A stretch of DNA of 64,000 nt from Rhodohalobacter sp. 614A (GTDB taxonomy: Bacteria; Bacteroidota; Rhodothermia; Balneolales; Balneolaceae): assembly GCF_021462415.1 (NCBI RefSeq), contig NZ_JAKEDS010000001.1, positions 1,770,273 through 1,834,272 of the forward strand, read 5' to 3'. The translations under genes were made by a program, and so were the position numbers. The notes under the pieces were generated by a model, which was not told where the DNA came from, made no database searches, and saw nothing but the letters and a program-made list of their open reading frames with translations. Below are positions 8,285 to 16,512 of the stretch, in pieces (the first letter of the stretch is position 1; every line of letters starts with the position of its first letter).

Positions 8285-9243
8285 GAAATGGCTGTGTATG
8301 GATTTTTCTCGATAGCAGGTGCCTGTTCAAGGTACACTTCCTGAAAGGCTCGCGCCATGATGGATGTAATTACAAAAAGAGCAGCTGTATAAAATGCCCA
8401 CAGACCAATAATCAGGAGAGCGGCATAGCCCTGATAGTAGAAACGGTAAGCTGTAAACGCATATTCCAGGTAAATACTTACCCCGCTTTTTGCCAGTTCA
8501 AATAAAAGGGTATAAAGCAGGGCCGCAACAAATGCTACTTTGGCATTCATACGGCGTTCACTGATGTACCTGTAAATCACATAAAAGAGTACAAATGTAA
8601 AGAGGATGGGGACGATTCCCGTCAGCCAATCTGAAATCCATCCAAACTCGATAACAATTTCTGTATAGGGGATAGCATAATCATCAAAAGAAAAGAGTGA
8701 GATAAACGAGACGGCCATTGTAAAAAAGATGAATACGCCTCCCACAACACCAAATGCAAAAAAGTTATAGACGAGCTCCATAACGGCACTTTTTCGGTCT
8801 TTGATATCAAAAACTTCGAACAGCACGTGTTTGAGCGTATGAAAGAGGCCCTGGGCAAAAAACATCAAAATAATGATCCCGGCAATCCCAAAAATTTGAC
8901 GTGCACCAACCAAAGGTTGAATGAGTGCCTCAATGGTCACGGCGCCTTCAAAAACATCTCCGCTTTGAGTTTCAAAACTGAATTGAGGTAGCAATTCCCT
9001 GCCGTATCGAACCAACTCACTGAAAGCCGCATCAATGGATAAAATATATCCCAGGATAGAGATGATAATCAGTGTGAATGGAACAGCACAGGTGAAAAGA
9101 TTGAAAGTAATAGCCGAAGCATTGAAAAAAACATCTTTCTTCATGCTCAGCTCTCCAACCAGCTTCCAGAAACGCTTAAATTTGTTTTTTTCGAATTCAA
9201 ACATAGCAAATTTGAAAATAAGCTGATCCCTCTTCAAACTCAA
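8281..9243 (-). CDS. YihY/BrkB family inner-membrane protein
   Basis: A 320-aa polytopic membrane protein of the YihY/virulence factor BrkB family, once misnamed ribonuclease BN. About six transmembrane helices are visible, at roughly 46-68, 105-128, 160-185, 205-225, 235-260 and 270-300. The motif FNLFTCAVPFTLIIISILGYIL near the first helix and YRYISERRMNAKVAFVAALL later are family features. Function is not established; transport or envelope roles have been suggested. It precedes and overlaps the DNA glycosylase gene by 4 bp. Confidence 0.88.
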   Translation of the reverse strand: MSLKRDQLIFKFAMFEFEKNKFKRFWKLVGELSMKKDVFFNASAITFNLFTCAVPFTLIIISILGYILSIDAAFSELVRYGRELLPQFSFETQSGDVFEGAVTIEALIQPLVGARQIFGIAGIIILMFFAQGLFHTLKHVLFEVFDIKDRKSAVMELVYNFFAFGVVGGVFIFFTMAVSFISLFSFDDYAIPYTEIVIEFGWISDWLTGIVPILFTFVLFYVIYRYISERRMNAKVAFVAALLYTLLFELAKSGVSIYLEYAFTAYRFYYQGYAALLIIGLWAFYTAALFVITSIMARAFQEVYLEQAPAIEKNPYTAIS

Positions 9244-9328
9244 AGGGATGGTTTTACAGATTGTGCGAAATATGAAAGGGGCAGAAATAAATAGCTCTTA
9301 TTTATAGTCGAAAAGTTCTATTTTATAA

Positions 9329-9355
9329 CCACTTGAAAGTGTAAATGTGTACGTT
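9329..9355 (+). promoter_or_regulatory. Operator-like motif upstream of the Nudix regulator
   Basis: The sequence from CCACTTG through GTGTACGTT, 38 to 64 bp before the regulator start, aligns with 10169-10194 upstream of mutS at about 20 positions with one gap. The shared parts are CCACTTG, AGT, TAAA and GTGTAC. It suggests autoregulation by the NrtR-like protein. The evidence is motif sharing only. Confidence 0.4.
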
Positions 9356-9392
9356 AAAATTTTGAACCTCTGGATAGTCAATTGTAGTAGGA

Positions 9393-10127
9393 ATGGGGCA
9401 ACAAGAGCTAAAAAAACCAACTGAAGATTTTTGGGACAAATACCAGCCGGGGTTGGCAATTGATTGCGTCATAGTGGGATACCATGAACGGGAGTTGAAG
9501 ATTTTGATCATGGAATACGAGAATACCGATTTGTATGCATTGCCTGCTGGATTTATCGAGAAAAATGAAGATTTAGATACGGCGGCTTCCCGGGCACTTT
9601 ACGAACGCACAGGATTAAAAGATATTTATCTCAGCCAGTTTCATACGTTTGGGAAAAGTGATCGAAACGATACTGAGGCGATGGAAATCATCATGAGAAG
9701 TAACGGATTGGATTTTGATAAAGACCATTGGTTGTTGAGAAGGTTTGTATCCGTTGGCTATGTGGCTTTGGTTGATTATAAAAAAGTTAAACCAACGGCC
9801 GGTTTTTTATCGAGTCAATGTTCATGGTGTGATTTGGATTCAATTCCGCCACTGATCCAGGATCATCAAAAAATTATAGATAAAGCTATTCTCTATCTGA
9901 GAGATCATGTGGATGATAAATTGCTCGGCGCCAATCTCCTGGTTGATACCTTTACAATGAAAGATCTGCAGAAACTTCACGAAACGATTTTGGGTGAGAA
10001 ATTACACCGCACAGGATTTCATCGCAAAATGATGGATTCCGGTCATCTTGAGCGTCTCGGGAAGAAGAAAACAGGCAAAGCACACCGTTCTCCCTATCTG
10101 TATAGATTCTCGAGTGATAAAGAGTAA
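9393..10127 (+). CDS. NrtR/AraR-like Nudix-domain transcriptional regulator
   Basis: A 244-aa protein with an N-terminal Nudix domain (about residues 20-150) and a C-terminal winged helix (about 165-240, with NLLVDTFTMKDLQKLHE and FHRKMMDSG). This is the architecture of NrtR-family regulators, which in Bacteroidota control sugar pathways. The Nudix box is degenerate: Gly53, Glu59 and Arg67 are kept, but the expected Glu after Arg67 is Ala68 and the second Glu of the EE pair is Arg72. Hydrolase activity is therefore probably lost and the domain is likely a ligand sensor. The gene stands alone before mutS, with related operator-like motifs upstream of both. The effector is unknown. Confidence 0.85.
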   Translation: MGQQELKKPTEDFWDKYQPGLAIDCVIVGYHERELKILIMEYENTDLYALPAGFIEKNEDLDTAASRALYERTGLKDIYLSQFHTFGKSDRNDTEAMEIIMRSNGLDFDKDHWLLRRFVSVGYVALVDYKKVKPTAGFLSSQCSWCDLDSIPPLIQDHQKIIDKAILYLRDHVDDKLLGANLLVDTFTMKDLQKLHETILGEKLHRTGFHRKMMDSGHLERLGKKKTGKAHRSPYLYRFSSDKE

Positions 10128-10179
10128 AGGCTTATCTTAAAAGTACCTGATTTAGTTTGACAATAATGCCCACTTGTTA

Positions 10180-10204
10180 GTATAAAGTGTACAACATTTT
10201 ATAC
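10180..10204. promoter_or_regulatory. 25-bp near-palindrome upstream of mutS
   Basis: Twelve-base half sites begin GTATAAA and end TTTATAC around a single central base, with 10 of 12 positions symmetric. It lies 36 bp before the mutS start and overlaps the motif shared with 9329-9355. It is a candidate operator for the adjacent Nudix-type regulator. Confidence 0.45.
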
Positions 10205-10240
10205 CTTGGAGTGAGCAAAAATTAGTGCACAAATCTCAGC

Positions 10241-12907
10241 ATGAGTAAGAAGAAACAGACGCCGTTGATGCGGCAGTATTTTGATATTAAAGAGAAGCAC
10301 CCCGGAACCATTTTACTATTTCGGGTCGGTGATTTTTATGAAACCTTTTCGGATGACGCCCAACTGATTAGCAAGGAACTGGGTATCACTCTTACAAAAC
10401 GAAATAACGGGGGCGATCAGACTCCTCTGGCCGGGTTTCCCTACCATGCCCTGGATACGTATTTGCCAAAGCTTGTTAAACGTGGCTATCGAGTGGCCAT
10501 TTGCGAACAGACCGAAGATCCCGATGAGGCGAAAAAAGCCGGACGCAAAATTGTTCAGCGCGAGGTTACCGAGATCACTACTCCAGGTGTTACGCTCTCA
10601 GAAAAATTGCTCGATCACAAGCGAAACAATTATATCGCGTCGATTCATTGGGTGGGCGGAACCGCAGGCATCGCATTTTCAGATATCTCAACCGGAGAGT
10701 TTGCCCTGAGCCAGGTTTCCAAAGGAGAATTGGATGCCCTGATGCAATCGCTTCAACCATCGGAAATTCTCCTTCAGAAAAAGTACAAGAATAATCTTCC
10801 TGATGAAGTTTCCCGATATAATGCCACTTTTATAGATGATTGGGTGTACCAGGGTGATTATGGTTACAATTTATTGACCGACCACTTCAATACCCACTCG
10901 CTTAAAGGTTTTGGGGTTGAAGAACTGGAAATTGCTCACCAGGCGGCCGGTTCACTTTTACACTATATGCAGGAGACGCAGAAGTCTTCGCTGGCTCATT
11001 TGCGAAGATTGTACGCCTACGAGAATACTGATTATATGTCGCTGGACGCTTCAACGAAACGGAATCTCGAACTGATTACCACCATGCAGGAAGGCGGAAC
11101 CGATGGCACTTTGGTTTCCATACTGGATGATACGGTTACGGCAATGGGAGGGAGGCTTCTCCGAAAATGGATCAATCGGCCTCTGAAGAAAGTGAAGTCC
11201 ATTGAGAAAAGACTGGTAGCGGTTGATTGGCTCTATAAAAAACATGAACGAAGACATGAACTTCGTGAAGAGCTTGGACAGGTTGGAGACTTGGAACGCC
11301 TGATTAGCCGAATCAGTGTTGGAAGAACCAATGCACGGGATTTAAAGCAACTTCAACTTTCTCTGGCTCAAATTCCGAGAGTAAAAGCCCAGATTTCCCA
11401 ATCCGATAATGAACTGTTGGATTCAATTAATGGCCGTTTGAAACTATTGGTGGATGTTCAGGAACGGATTGAAAATGCTATTGAAGAAGATCCGCCGGCC
11501 AGTATTCGTGATGGTGGAATTTTTGCTGACGGATTTGATAAAAACCTGGATGAACTTCGGGAAATTGCCCGGAACGGGAAACAATACATCGCCAAGATCA
11601 AAGATGGACTGGCGAAGGAAACCGGCATTTCATCCCTGAAAATCGGGTATAACAAAGTTTTTGGCTATTACATTGAAGTAACCAATACTCACAAAGACAA
11701 AGTGCCTGACCATTTCATCCGGAAGCAGACACTCGTTAATTCTGAAAGATACATCACACCTGAACTCAAAGATGTTGAGGAAAAAGTTCTCTCTGCCGAA
11801 GATAAGAGCAAAACACTGGAAAGTGAACTTTTTGAAGAGCTTCGGTTGTATGTTGCAGAATTTGCCGATGAGATTCAACAGGTTGCAGCAGCATTAGCTG
11901 AACTCGATTGTTTGGAATGTTTTGCGGAAGTGTCATTCAGAAATAATTACGTAAGACCCGATGTGAACGATGAGGATCTTATTGATGTGAAAAAAGGCCG
12001 TCATCCCGTGGTTGAAAAAACCCTGCCTGCGGGCGAGCCTTTTATTCCCAATGACATTTATCTGGACAATTCCGAATACCAGATTTTGATGATTACCGGT
12101 CCGAATATGGCTGGTAAGAGTATCATATTACGTCAGACTGGTTTGCTGGTACTGATGGCTCAGCTTGGTTGTTTTGTCCCGGCTGAAAAAGCAACCATCG
12201 GTTTGGTGGATAAAATCTTTACGCGTGTCGGTGCATCCGATAATCTTGCCGCCGGTGAAAGTACATTTTTGGTTGAGATGAATGAGGCAGCCAATATTCT
12301 CAACAATGCCACGCCAAAATCGCTTATTCTTCTGGATGAAGTAGGGCGGGGAACCAGCACGTTTGACGGCTTGAGTATCGCCTGGTCATTATCCGAATAT
12401 CTCCATAACAAACCTGAAGTGGCCGCAAAAACACTTTTTGCAACACACTATCATGAACTGAATGAACTGGAGAGCCGATACGAACGGATCAAAAATTTCA
12501 ATATCCAGGTGAAGGAGCACGACGGCAAAGTAATTTTTATGCGTAAGCTGGTGCGTGGCGGAACCGACCATAGTTACGGAATCCAGGTGGCAAATATGGC
12601 AGGATTGCCGCAGGCGGTGATCAATCGGGCAAAAGAGATTTTATCAAACCTGGAGAGTCACTCGCTTGATGTGAGCCATGAAGGAAATGGCGCCATCCAA
12701 AAAACAGCGGCCAAAAAGAAAGCGGCCAGGAAAACAACCCAAGAGGTTGAAAAACAGGAACAACTTCCCCAAATGACGTTGTTTGATACCCATGTTGATC
12801 CCAAGATAGAAACCGTCATCAATAAGCTGGAAGCCAGCGATCCGGAACGGATGACACCCATCGAAGCCCTGTTGCTGCTCAGTGAATTGAAAAGAATTGT
12901 AAAATAA
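10241..12907 (+). CDS. mutS: DNA mismatch repair ATPase MutS
   Basis: This mismatch-recognition protein of 888 aa is full length. The N-terminal mismatch-binding domain carries the Phe-X-Glu motif (Phe32, Glu34 in GDFYETF). The connector, lever and clamp domains follow, then the ABC-type ATPase with Walker A GPNMAGKS at residues 620-627, the Walker B region ILLDEVGRGTSTFDG, and ATHYHEL. A Lys/Ala-rich linker near 820-840 leads to the C-terminal dimerisation helix (PIEALLLLSELKRIV). The ATG start matches the family N-terminus. A 25-bp near-palindrome lies just upstream. No mutL is in the window. Confidence 0.98.
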   Translation: MSKKKQTPLMRQYFDIKEKHPGTILLFRVGDFYETFSDDAQLISKELGITLTKRNNGGDQTPLAGFPYHALDTYLPKLVKRGYRVAICEQTEDPDEAKKAGRKIVQREVTEITTPGVTLSEKLLDHKRNNYIASIHWVGGTAGIAFSDISTGEFALSQVSKGELDALMQSLQPSEILLQKKYKNNLPDEVSRYNATFIDDWVYQGDYGYNLLTDHFNTHSLKGFGVEELEIAHQAAGSLLHYMQETQKSSLAHLRRLYAYENTDYMSLDASTKRNLELITTMQEGGTDGTLVSILDDTVTAMGGRLLRKWINRPLKKVKSIEKRLVAVDWLYKKHERRHELREELGQVGDLERLISRISVGRTNARDLKQLQLSLAQIPRVKAQISQSDNELLDSINGRLKLLVDVQERIENAIEEDPPASIRDGGIFADGFDKNLDELREIARNGKQYIAKIKDGLAKETGISSLKIGYNKVFGYYIEVTNTHKDKVPDHFIRKQTLVNSERYITPELKDVEEKVLSAEDKSKTLESELFEELRLYVAEFADEIQQVAAALAELDCLECFAEVSFRNNYVRPDVNDEDLIDVKKGRHPVVEKTLPAGEPFIPNDIYLDNSEYQILMITGPNMAGKSIILRQTGLLVLMAQLGCFVPAEKATIGLVDKIFTRVGASDNLAAGESTFLVEMNEAANILNNATPKSLILLDEVGRGTSTFDGLSIAWSLSEYLHNKPEVAAKTLFATHYHELNELESRYERIKNFNIQVKEHDGKVIFMRKLVRGGTDHSYGIQVANMAGLPQAVINRAKEILSNLESHSLDVSHEGNGAIQKTAAKKKAARKTTQEVEKQEQLPQMTLFDTHVDPKIETVINKLEASDPERMTPIEALLLLSELKRIVK

Positions 12908-13085
12908 ATGGCCCGGTTTCTCAGGGGATCATAAATGCTTCCTTCTTACATCTTTTGAGTATATCTTAATTGAAGGTGTACATTTTCTTATGTATTCTAC
13001 TTATCTGATTGGGTTTAAAAAAGTTGCAGGGGTATTCGCTCAGCTCAATCAGTAATAAAAACAGGCAACCAAAATAAAAACAGAT

Positions 13086-13946
13086 ATGGAATTTACACGT
13101 CGTTCTTTTCTCAAAACATCAGGTCTTCTTGCCGGAGGAGCGGCATTAAGCAGTTTGCCCTTTTTGAAATCATGCGCTGCTGCCGAAATGGAGACAAATA
13201 CGTTTGGAATACAACTTTATACGTTGAGAGATATCATTGGAGATGATCCGCAGGGAGTGATTCAAAGTCTTGCCGAATTTGGCTACAAACAAATCGAGAG
13301 TTATGAAGGCCAGATGGGAATTTTCTGGGGCATGAGCAATACTGAATTCAAACAGTTTCTGGATGATAATGGTCTGACCATGATTTCCACCCATGCAAAT
13401 GTATTTCAGGATTTTGAACAAAAAGTAGAGCAGCTTTCGGAAATTGGCGTTCCTTACATCACCTGTCCGTACGTAGGACCACAGGAATCAATTGATGATT
13501 TTTACTCACTTGCAGAGCAGTTCAACGAAATGGGACAAATTGCCAGCGATGCGGGAATGAAGTTTGCTTATCACAATCATGCCTACTCATTTGAAGAGCA
13601 GGATGGAGAAATTCCACAAGTGGTCATGATGGAAAATACCGATCCGGATTTGGTCAAGTTCCAGATGGACATCTATTGGGTGGTTGCAGCCGGAGAAGAT
13701 CCTGCCGAATGGATGAGAAGATATAGCGGAAGATTTACCAGCGGTCACGTAAAAGACTCTTCAGGCGGTGACGATCCTGAGTCCGTTATTTTGGGTACAG
13801 GTACGATTGATTATCCGGCTATCGTGGATGTGGCTCAACAAAATGGAATGGAGTATTTCATTGTAGAGCAGGAAGCTTACACCGATACAACTCCGCTGGA
13901 TGCTGCCCGCGAAGATGCTGCATACATGAAAAACCTGGATATTTAA
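13086..13946 (+). CDS. Exported sugar phosphate isomerase/epimerase-like TIM barrel protein
   Basis: A 286-aa AP-endonuclease-2-like TIM barrel of the xylose-isomerase superfamily. The N-terminus has a twin-arginine motif (RRSFLK, residues 5-10) and a possible lipobox Cys30 (LKSC), so a Tat-exported lipoprotein is likely. The barrel starts at FGIQLYTLRDII. Candidate metal ligands are in ISTHANVF, YHNHAYSFE, QMDIYWV and GHVKDSSGG. Bacteroidota members often accompany Gfo/Idh and DUF1080 proteins in keto-sugar processing. It precedes an alcohol dehydrogenase by 43 bp. Its substrate is unknown. Confidence 0.85.
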   Translation: MEFTRRSFLKTSGLLAGGAALSSLPFLKSCAAAEMETNTFGIQLYTLRDIIGDDPQGVIQSLAEFGYKQIESYEGQMGIFWGMSNTEFKQFLDDNGLTMISTHANVFQDFEQKVEQLSEIGVPYITCPYVGPQESIDDFYSLAEQFNEMGQIASDAGMKFAYHNHAYSFEEQDGEIPQVVMMENTDPDLVKFQMDIYWVVAAGEDPAEWMRRYSGRFTSGHVKDSSGGDDPESVILGTGTIDYPAIVDVAQQNGMEYFIVEQEAYTDTTPLDAAREDAAYMKNLDI

Positions 13947-13989
13947 TCAGCAGCATTTCAAGTTAATTTGATAAAAATGATTCCGGTTT

Positions 13990-15018
13990 ATGAAAGCAAT
14001 GCTTTTACATGGTGTTGAGGACTTAAACCGGAATCACTCTCCTTTAAAGCTTGCCGATATTCCAAAGCCAAAACCGGGAAAAGGCGAGATTCTCATCAAA
14101 GTATCGGTGTGCGGTGTTTGCCACACAGAACTGGATGAAATTGAAGGCAGAACTCCGCCCGAAATTTATCCCGTTGTTCCGGGGCATCAGGTTGTTGGAA
14201 CTGTGGAAGAGTATGGGGAAGGTGTTGGAAATTTCAAGAAAGGCGAACGCGTCGGTGTCGCGTGGATCTATTCTGCTTGTGGTGAGTGCTATCATTGCAA
14301 GGAGGGAGAAGAAAATCTTTGCAAAGATTTTACAGCCACCGGCCGCGATAAAAACGGTGGTTATGCAGAATACATGACCGCTCCCACCGATTTTGCCTAT
14401 AAAATTCCGAATGAACTGAATGATGAAGAAGCCGCTCCGTTGTTGTGTGCCGGCGCGATTGGGTATCGATCTTTATCACTGACAAACTTATCGGATGGAA
14501 AACGGCTTGGCCTGACCGGATTTGGGGCTTCAGGCCATTTGGTTCTTCGAATGGTCCATTATTTGTATCCAAAAAGCGACGTATTTGTATTTGCAAGAAA
14601 CCCGGATGAGCGGAAGTTTGCACTCGAGCTGGGTGCTGTTTGGGCCGGGGGAACGGAAGAGACAGCCCCCGAACCATTACATGCGATTATCGATACAACC
14701 CCGGTTTGGAAACCGGATGTGGAAGCCCTCAGAAATCTTGCTCCCGGTGGACGTCTTGTCATCAATGCCATTCGCAAACAGGATTCAGATATCGATTATC
14801 TTCAGAAGATTGATTATTCCACGCATTTATGGATGGAGAAAGAAATTAAATCGGTGGCGAATGTCACCCGAAACGATGTAAAAATGATGCTCAAAATCGC
14901 CGCCGAAGCCGGCATCAAACCAGATGTTCAGTTATTCCCGTTGGAGAAAGCCAATGACGCCATCATGGAAATCAAACAGGGAAAAATTAAAGGCGGTAAA
15001 GTTTTGCAAATATGTTAG
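13990..15018 (+). CDS. Zinc-dependent alcohol dehydrogenase
   Basis: A 342-aa medium-chain, cytoplasmic NAD(P)-dependent dehydrogenase. Catalytic zinc ligands fit Cys44 (GVCHTELDE) and His66 (PGHQVVG); the structural zinc lobe has Cys97, Cys100, Cys103 and Cys111. The Rossmann fold starts at KRLGLTGFGASGHLVL, with Gly-X-Gly-X-X-Gly slightly altered. It resembles AdhP/YjgB-type enzymes acting on primary alcohols or aldehydes. Co-orientation with the upstream isomerase suggests shared transcription, but the link could be accidental. The specific substrate is not predictable. Confidence 0.9.
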   Translation: MKAMLLHGVEDLNRNHSPLKLADIPKPKPGKGEILIKVSVCGVCHTELDEIEGRTPPEIYPVVPGHQVVGTVEEYGEGVGNFKKGERVGVAWIYSACGECYHCKEGEENLCKDFTATGRDKNGGYAEYMTAPTDFAYKIPNELNDEEAAPLLCAGAIGYRSLSLTNLSDGKRLGLTGFGASGHLVLRMVHYLYPKSDVFVFARNPDERKFALELGAVWAGGTEETAPEPLHAIIDTTPVWKPDVEALRNLAPGGRLVINAIRKQDSDIDYLQKIDYSTHLWMEKEIKSVANVTRNDVKMMLKIAAEAGIKPDVQLFPLEKANDAIMEIKQGKIKGGKVLQIC

Positions 15019-15042
15019 TATTGTAAACTCCGAAGAATCGCG

Positions 15043-15065
15043 AGCACAAGCGGGATGCTTGCGCT
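15043..15065. repeat. Short intergenic hairpin
   Basis: AGCACAAGC and GCTTGCGCT form a 9-bp stem with one mismatch around a 5-base loop. It lies 24 bp after the alcohol dehydrogenase and just before the heptamer array. It could be a repeat-family hairpin or a weak terminator; there is no T-tract. Confidence 0.5.
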
Positions 15066-15073
15066 ATCTTGTT

Positions 15074-15110
15074 CCCTGAATCCTGAATCCTGAATCCTGA
15101 ATCCTGAATC
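15074..15110 (+). repeat. 7-bp tandem repeat abutting the GntR start codon
   Basis: Four exact copies of TCCTGAA (15081-15108), one variant copy before them (CCCTGAA, 15074-15080) and two extra bases end directly at the TTG start of the GntR gene. Every 21 bases of the array puts a TGA in each forward frame, so it cannot be a coding extension. Copy-number change would alter spacing between promoter and start codon. Confidence 0.9.
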
Positions 15111-16004
15111 TTGCAACACTCTGCCAAACATATTGCCGATCGAATCCGGTTGATGATTTCCACCAAACAGTTCCAGGTTGGAGAAATGCTGCCTTCCACA
15201 CGTGAATTGGGAAAACAGTTGGGAGCAAGTTTTCACACGGTTCGGAAGGCTTACCAGCAGTTGGCTGATGAAGGATTGATTGAAAGCGAGCAGGGGCGAG
15301 GGTTTATTGTTACCCATCAAAGCACCCAGCTTGATAAATCGGAGCGATTAGAGTTGGGGGCGGAAAAAATCCAGATTTTGCTGGAAGAGCTCATTGGGTA
15401 CGGTTTGGATGAATCTGAAGTGGAGGCAATTTTCGAGGAGCAGATGAGCTTTATGGAGTGGCCGGACCGAATTCAGAGCATTGCCACAGTTGGGGAAACG
15501 ATTGAACTGGCCAAGTTGCTTTCGGATTCGATCAAAAATCAGATTGGAGTGAAAAGTTCCGTTATTAAATCAGCAGATTATGATGACCTGATCAGGTACG
15601 ACGCCCTTTTTGTGCCGATCTATTTGGTCAATGAATTCCGAAATTTAAGTGAATCGATCCGTGTGTTGCCGGTTGTTTTTCATTACGACGCGGATGTTCT
15701 TCTTTCTATCATCGATCGATCCGGAATTGAGGCAATTGGTTTGGTTACAGCCGAGGAAGAAACCATTCCAAAAATCATTGATGAGCTTAAAACATTAATC
15801 AAGTTTGAAGGGGCATTTGTAGCCGGCGCAACGTATGGAAAATCGTTGCCGCTTTTTGTCCGAAATACGGATTTGATCGTCTACACGCCTGCCAGCGCCC
15901 GTTTGGTAGAGGCAAAAATCCCCGAGAAAAATCGCATTAAACTGGAATATATCATTTCAGAAAAAAGTGCCGAGACGATTCGGGCTGAGTTGTGGGATCA
16001 GTAG
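15111..16004 (+). CDS. GntR family transcriptional regulator (YtrA/YhcF-like N-terminus)
   Basis: A 297-aa regulator. The N-terminal winged helix covers residues 1-70, with AKHIADRIRLMI, LPSTRELGKQLGASFHTVRKAYQQL and a wing GLIESEQGRGFIVT. The C-terminal 220 residues form a domain I do not recognise, with a periplasmic-binding-protein-like feel. A stop at 15105-15107 closes the frame upstream and the first helix needs the earliest residues, so TTG at 15111 is the only sensible start. The gene is bracketed by repeats: the heptamer array touches its start and an inverted-repeat element begins in its stop codon. Targets are unknown; the preceding isomerase-dehydrogenase pair is a possibility. 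Confidence 0.8.
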   Translation: MQHSAKHIADRIRLMISTKQFQVGEMLPSTRELGKQLGASFHTVRKAYQQLADEGLIESEQGRGFIVTHQSTQLDKSERLELGAEKIQILLEELIGYGLDESEVEAIFEEQMSFMEWPDRIQSIATVGETIELAKLLSDSIKNQIGVKSSVIKSADYDDLIRYDALFVPIYLVNEFRNLSESIRVLPVVFHYDADVLLSIIDRSGIEAIGLVTAEEETIPKIIDELKTLIKFEGAFVAGATYGKSLPLFVRNTDLIVYTPASARLVEAKIPEKNRIKLEYIISEKSAETIRAELWDQ

Positions 16005-16506
16005 TGAAAAGTGAGAAGTCAAAAAGTGAAAAGTGGGCTTTTACTTCATACATTTTCAACTCTTATTTTGTGAGTGATGATAACATGGCGAATGTTTCAT
16101 TGGTTAGTTTATTTAAAGAACTGACCTGATCTTTTGATAAGTAATTAAGAACTAAAGCGATTTCAATTTGAGTATCTATTTCAACTAAAGATGATCTTGA
16201 AATTTCAAAGAACCTCTTTCTTTCAAGTTTAGATTTTCTCGCCGCTCCTTCAGATATATTTGATGAGATGGAGACAGCCGCTCTTCTAAGCTGGCTGACC
16301 AGGCCAAATTTCTCATGGTCTGGTAGTAATTTTGTGACTTCATAAAGTTCTGTGACAAGCTCAATACTTCTTTTCCAGACATTTAATTTTTTGTGATTGA
16401 GATTTAACATTTTTTGAAAATTTATTTGGGTTCATCTGTAAGAACCAAGAACTTTAAAACCCTTACAAAACCAAACTTTTCACTTTTTGACTTCTCACTT
16501 TTCACT
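16003..16506. mobile_element. Inverted-repeat-bounded element carrying a four-helix-bundle gene
   Basis: The arms at 16003-16034 and 16475-16506 are perfect 32-bp inverted copies. Each arm is itself iterated, reading as AGTGAAA / AGTGAGA / AGTCAAAA / AGTGAAA / AGT. The left arm starts inside the GntR stop codon (16002-16004); the right arm ends 6 bp before the helicase ATG. The only gene inside is the four-helix-bundle ORF. No transposase is present and no target duplication is evident. It is called a mobile element by architecture; movement is inferred. Confidence 0.7.
16063..16410 (-). CDS. Four-helix-bundle protein (23S rRNA intervening-sequence protein family)
   Basis: A 115-aa protein matching the small four-helix-bundle family (TIGR02436/S23-like). 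Hallmarks are KLNVWKRSIELVTELYEVT, the central LVSQLRRAAVSISSNISEGAARKS, and FFEISRSSLVEIDTQIEIAL. Relatives are encoded within 23S rRNA intervening sequences, as free-standing genes in many Bacteroidota, and as Avd accessory proteins of diversity-generating retroelements. They are small, basic and form oligomeric barrels that may bind nucleic acid. Here no rRNA or reverse transcriptase is nearby; the gene is the sole cargo of a perfect inverted-repeat element. Its actual job is unknown. Confidence 0.9.
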   Translation of the reverse strand: MLNLNHKKLNVWKRSIELVTELYEVTKLLPDHEKFGLVSQLRRAAVSISSNISEGAARKSKLERKRFFEISRSSLVEIDTQIEIALVLNYLSKDQVSSLNKLTNETFAMLSSLTK

Positions 16507-16512
16507 TAAAGA

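Noticed and set aside
15074-15110. CRISPR-like repeat
   Set aside because: The units are 7 bp and directly contiguous with no spacers; it is a simple tandem repeat. No CRISPR array or cas gene is seen in the window.
16063-16410. Diversity-generating retroelement accessory gene (avd)
   Set aside because: The protein family matches, but there is no reverse transcriptase, template repeat or variable-repeat target nearby.
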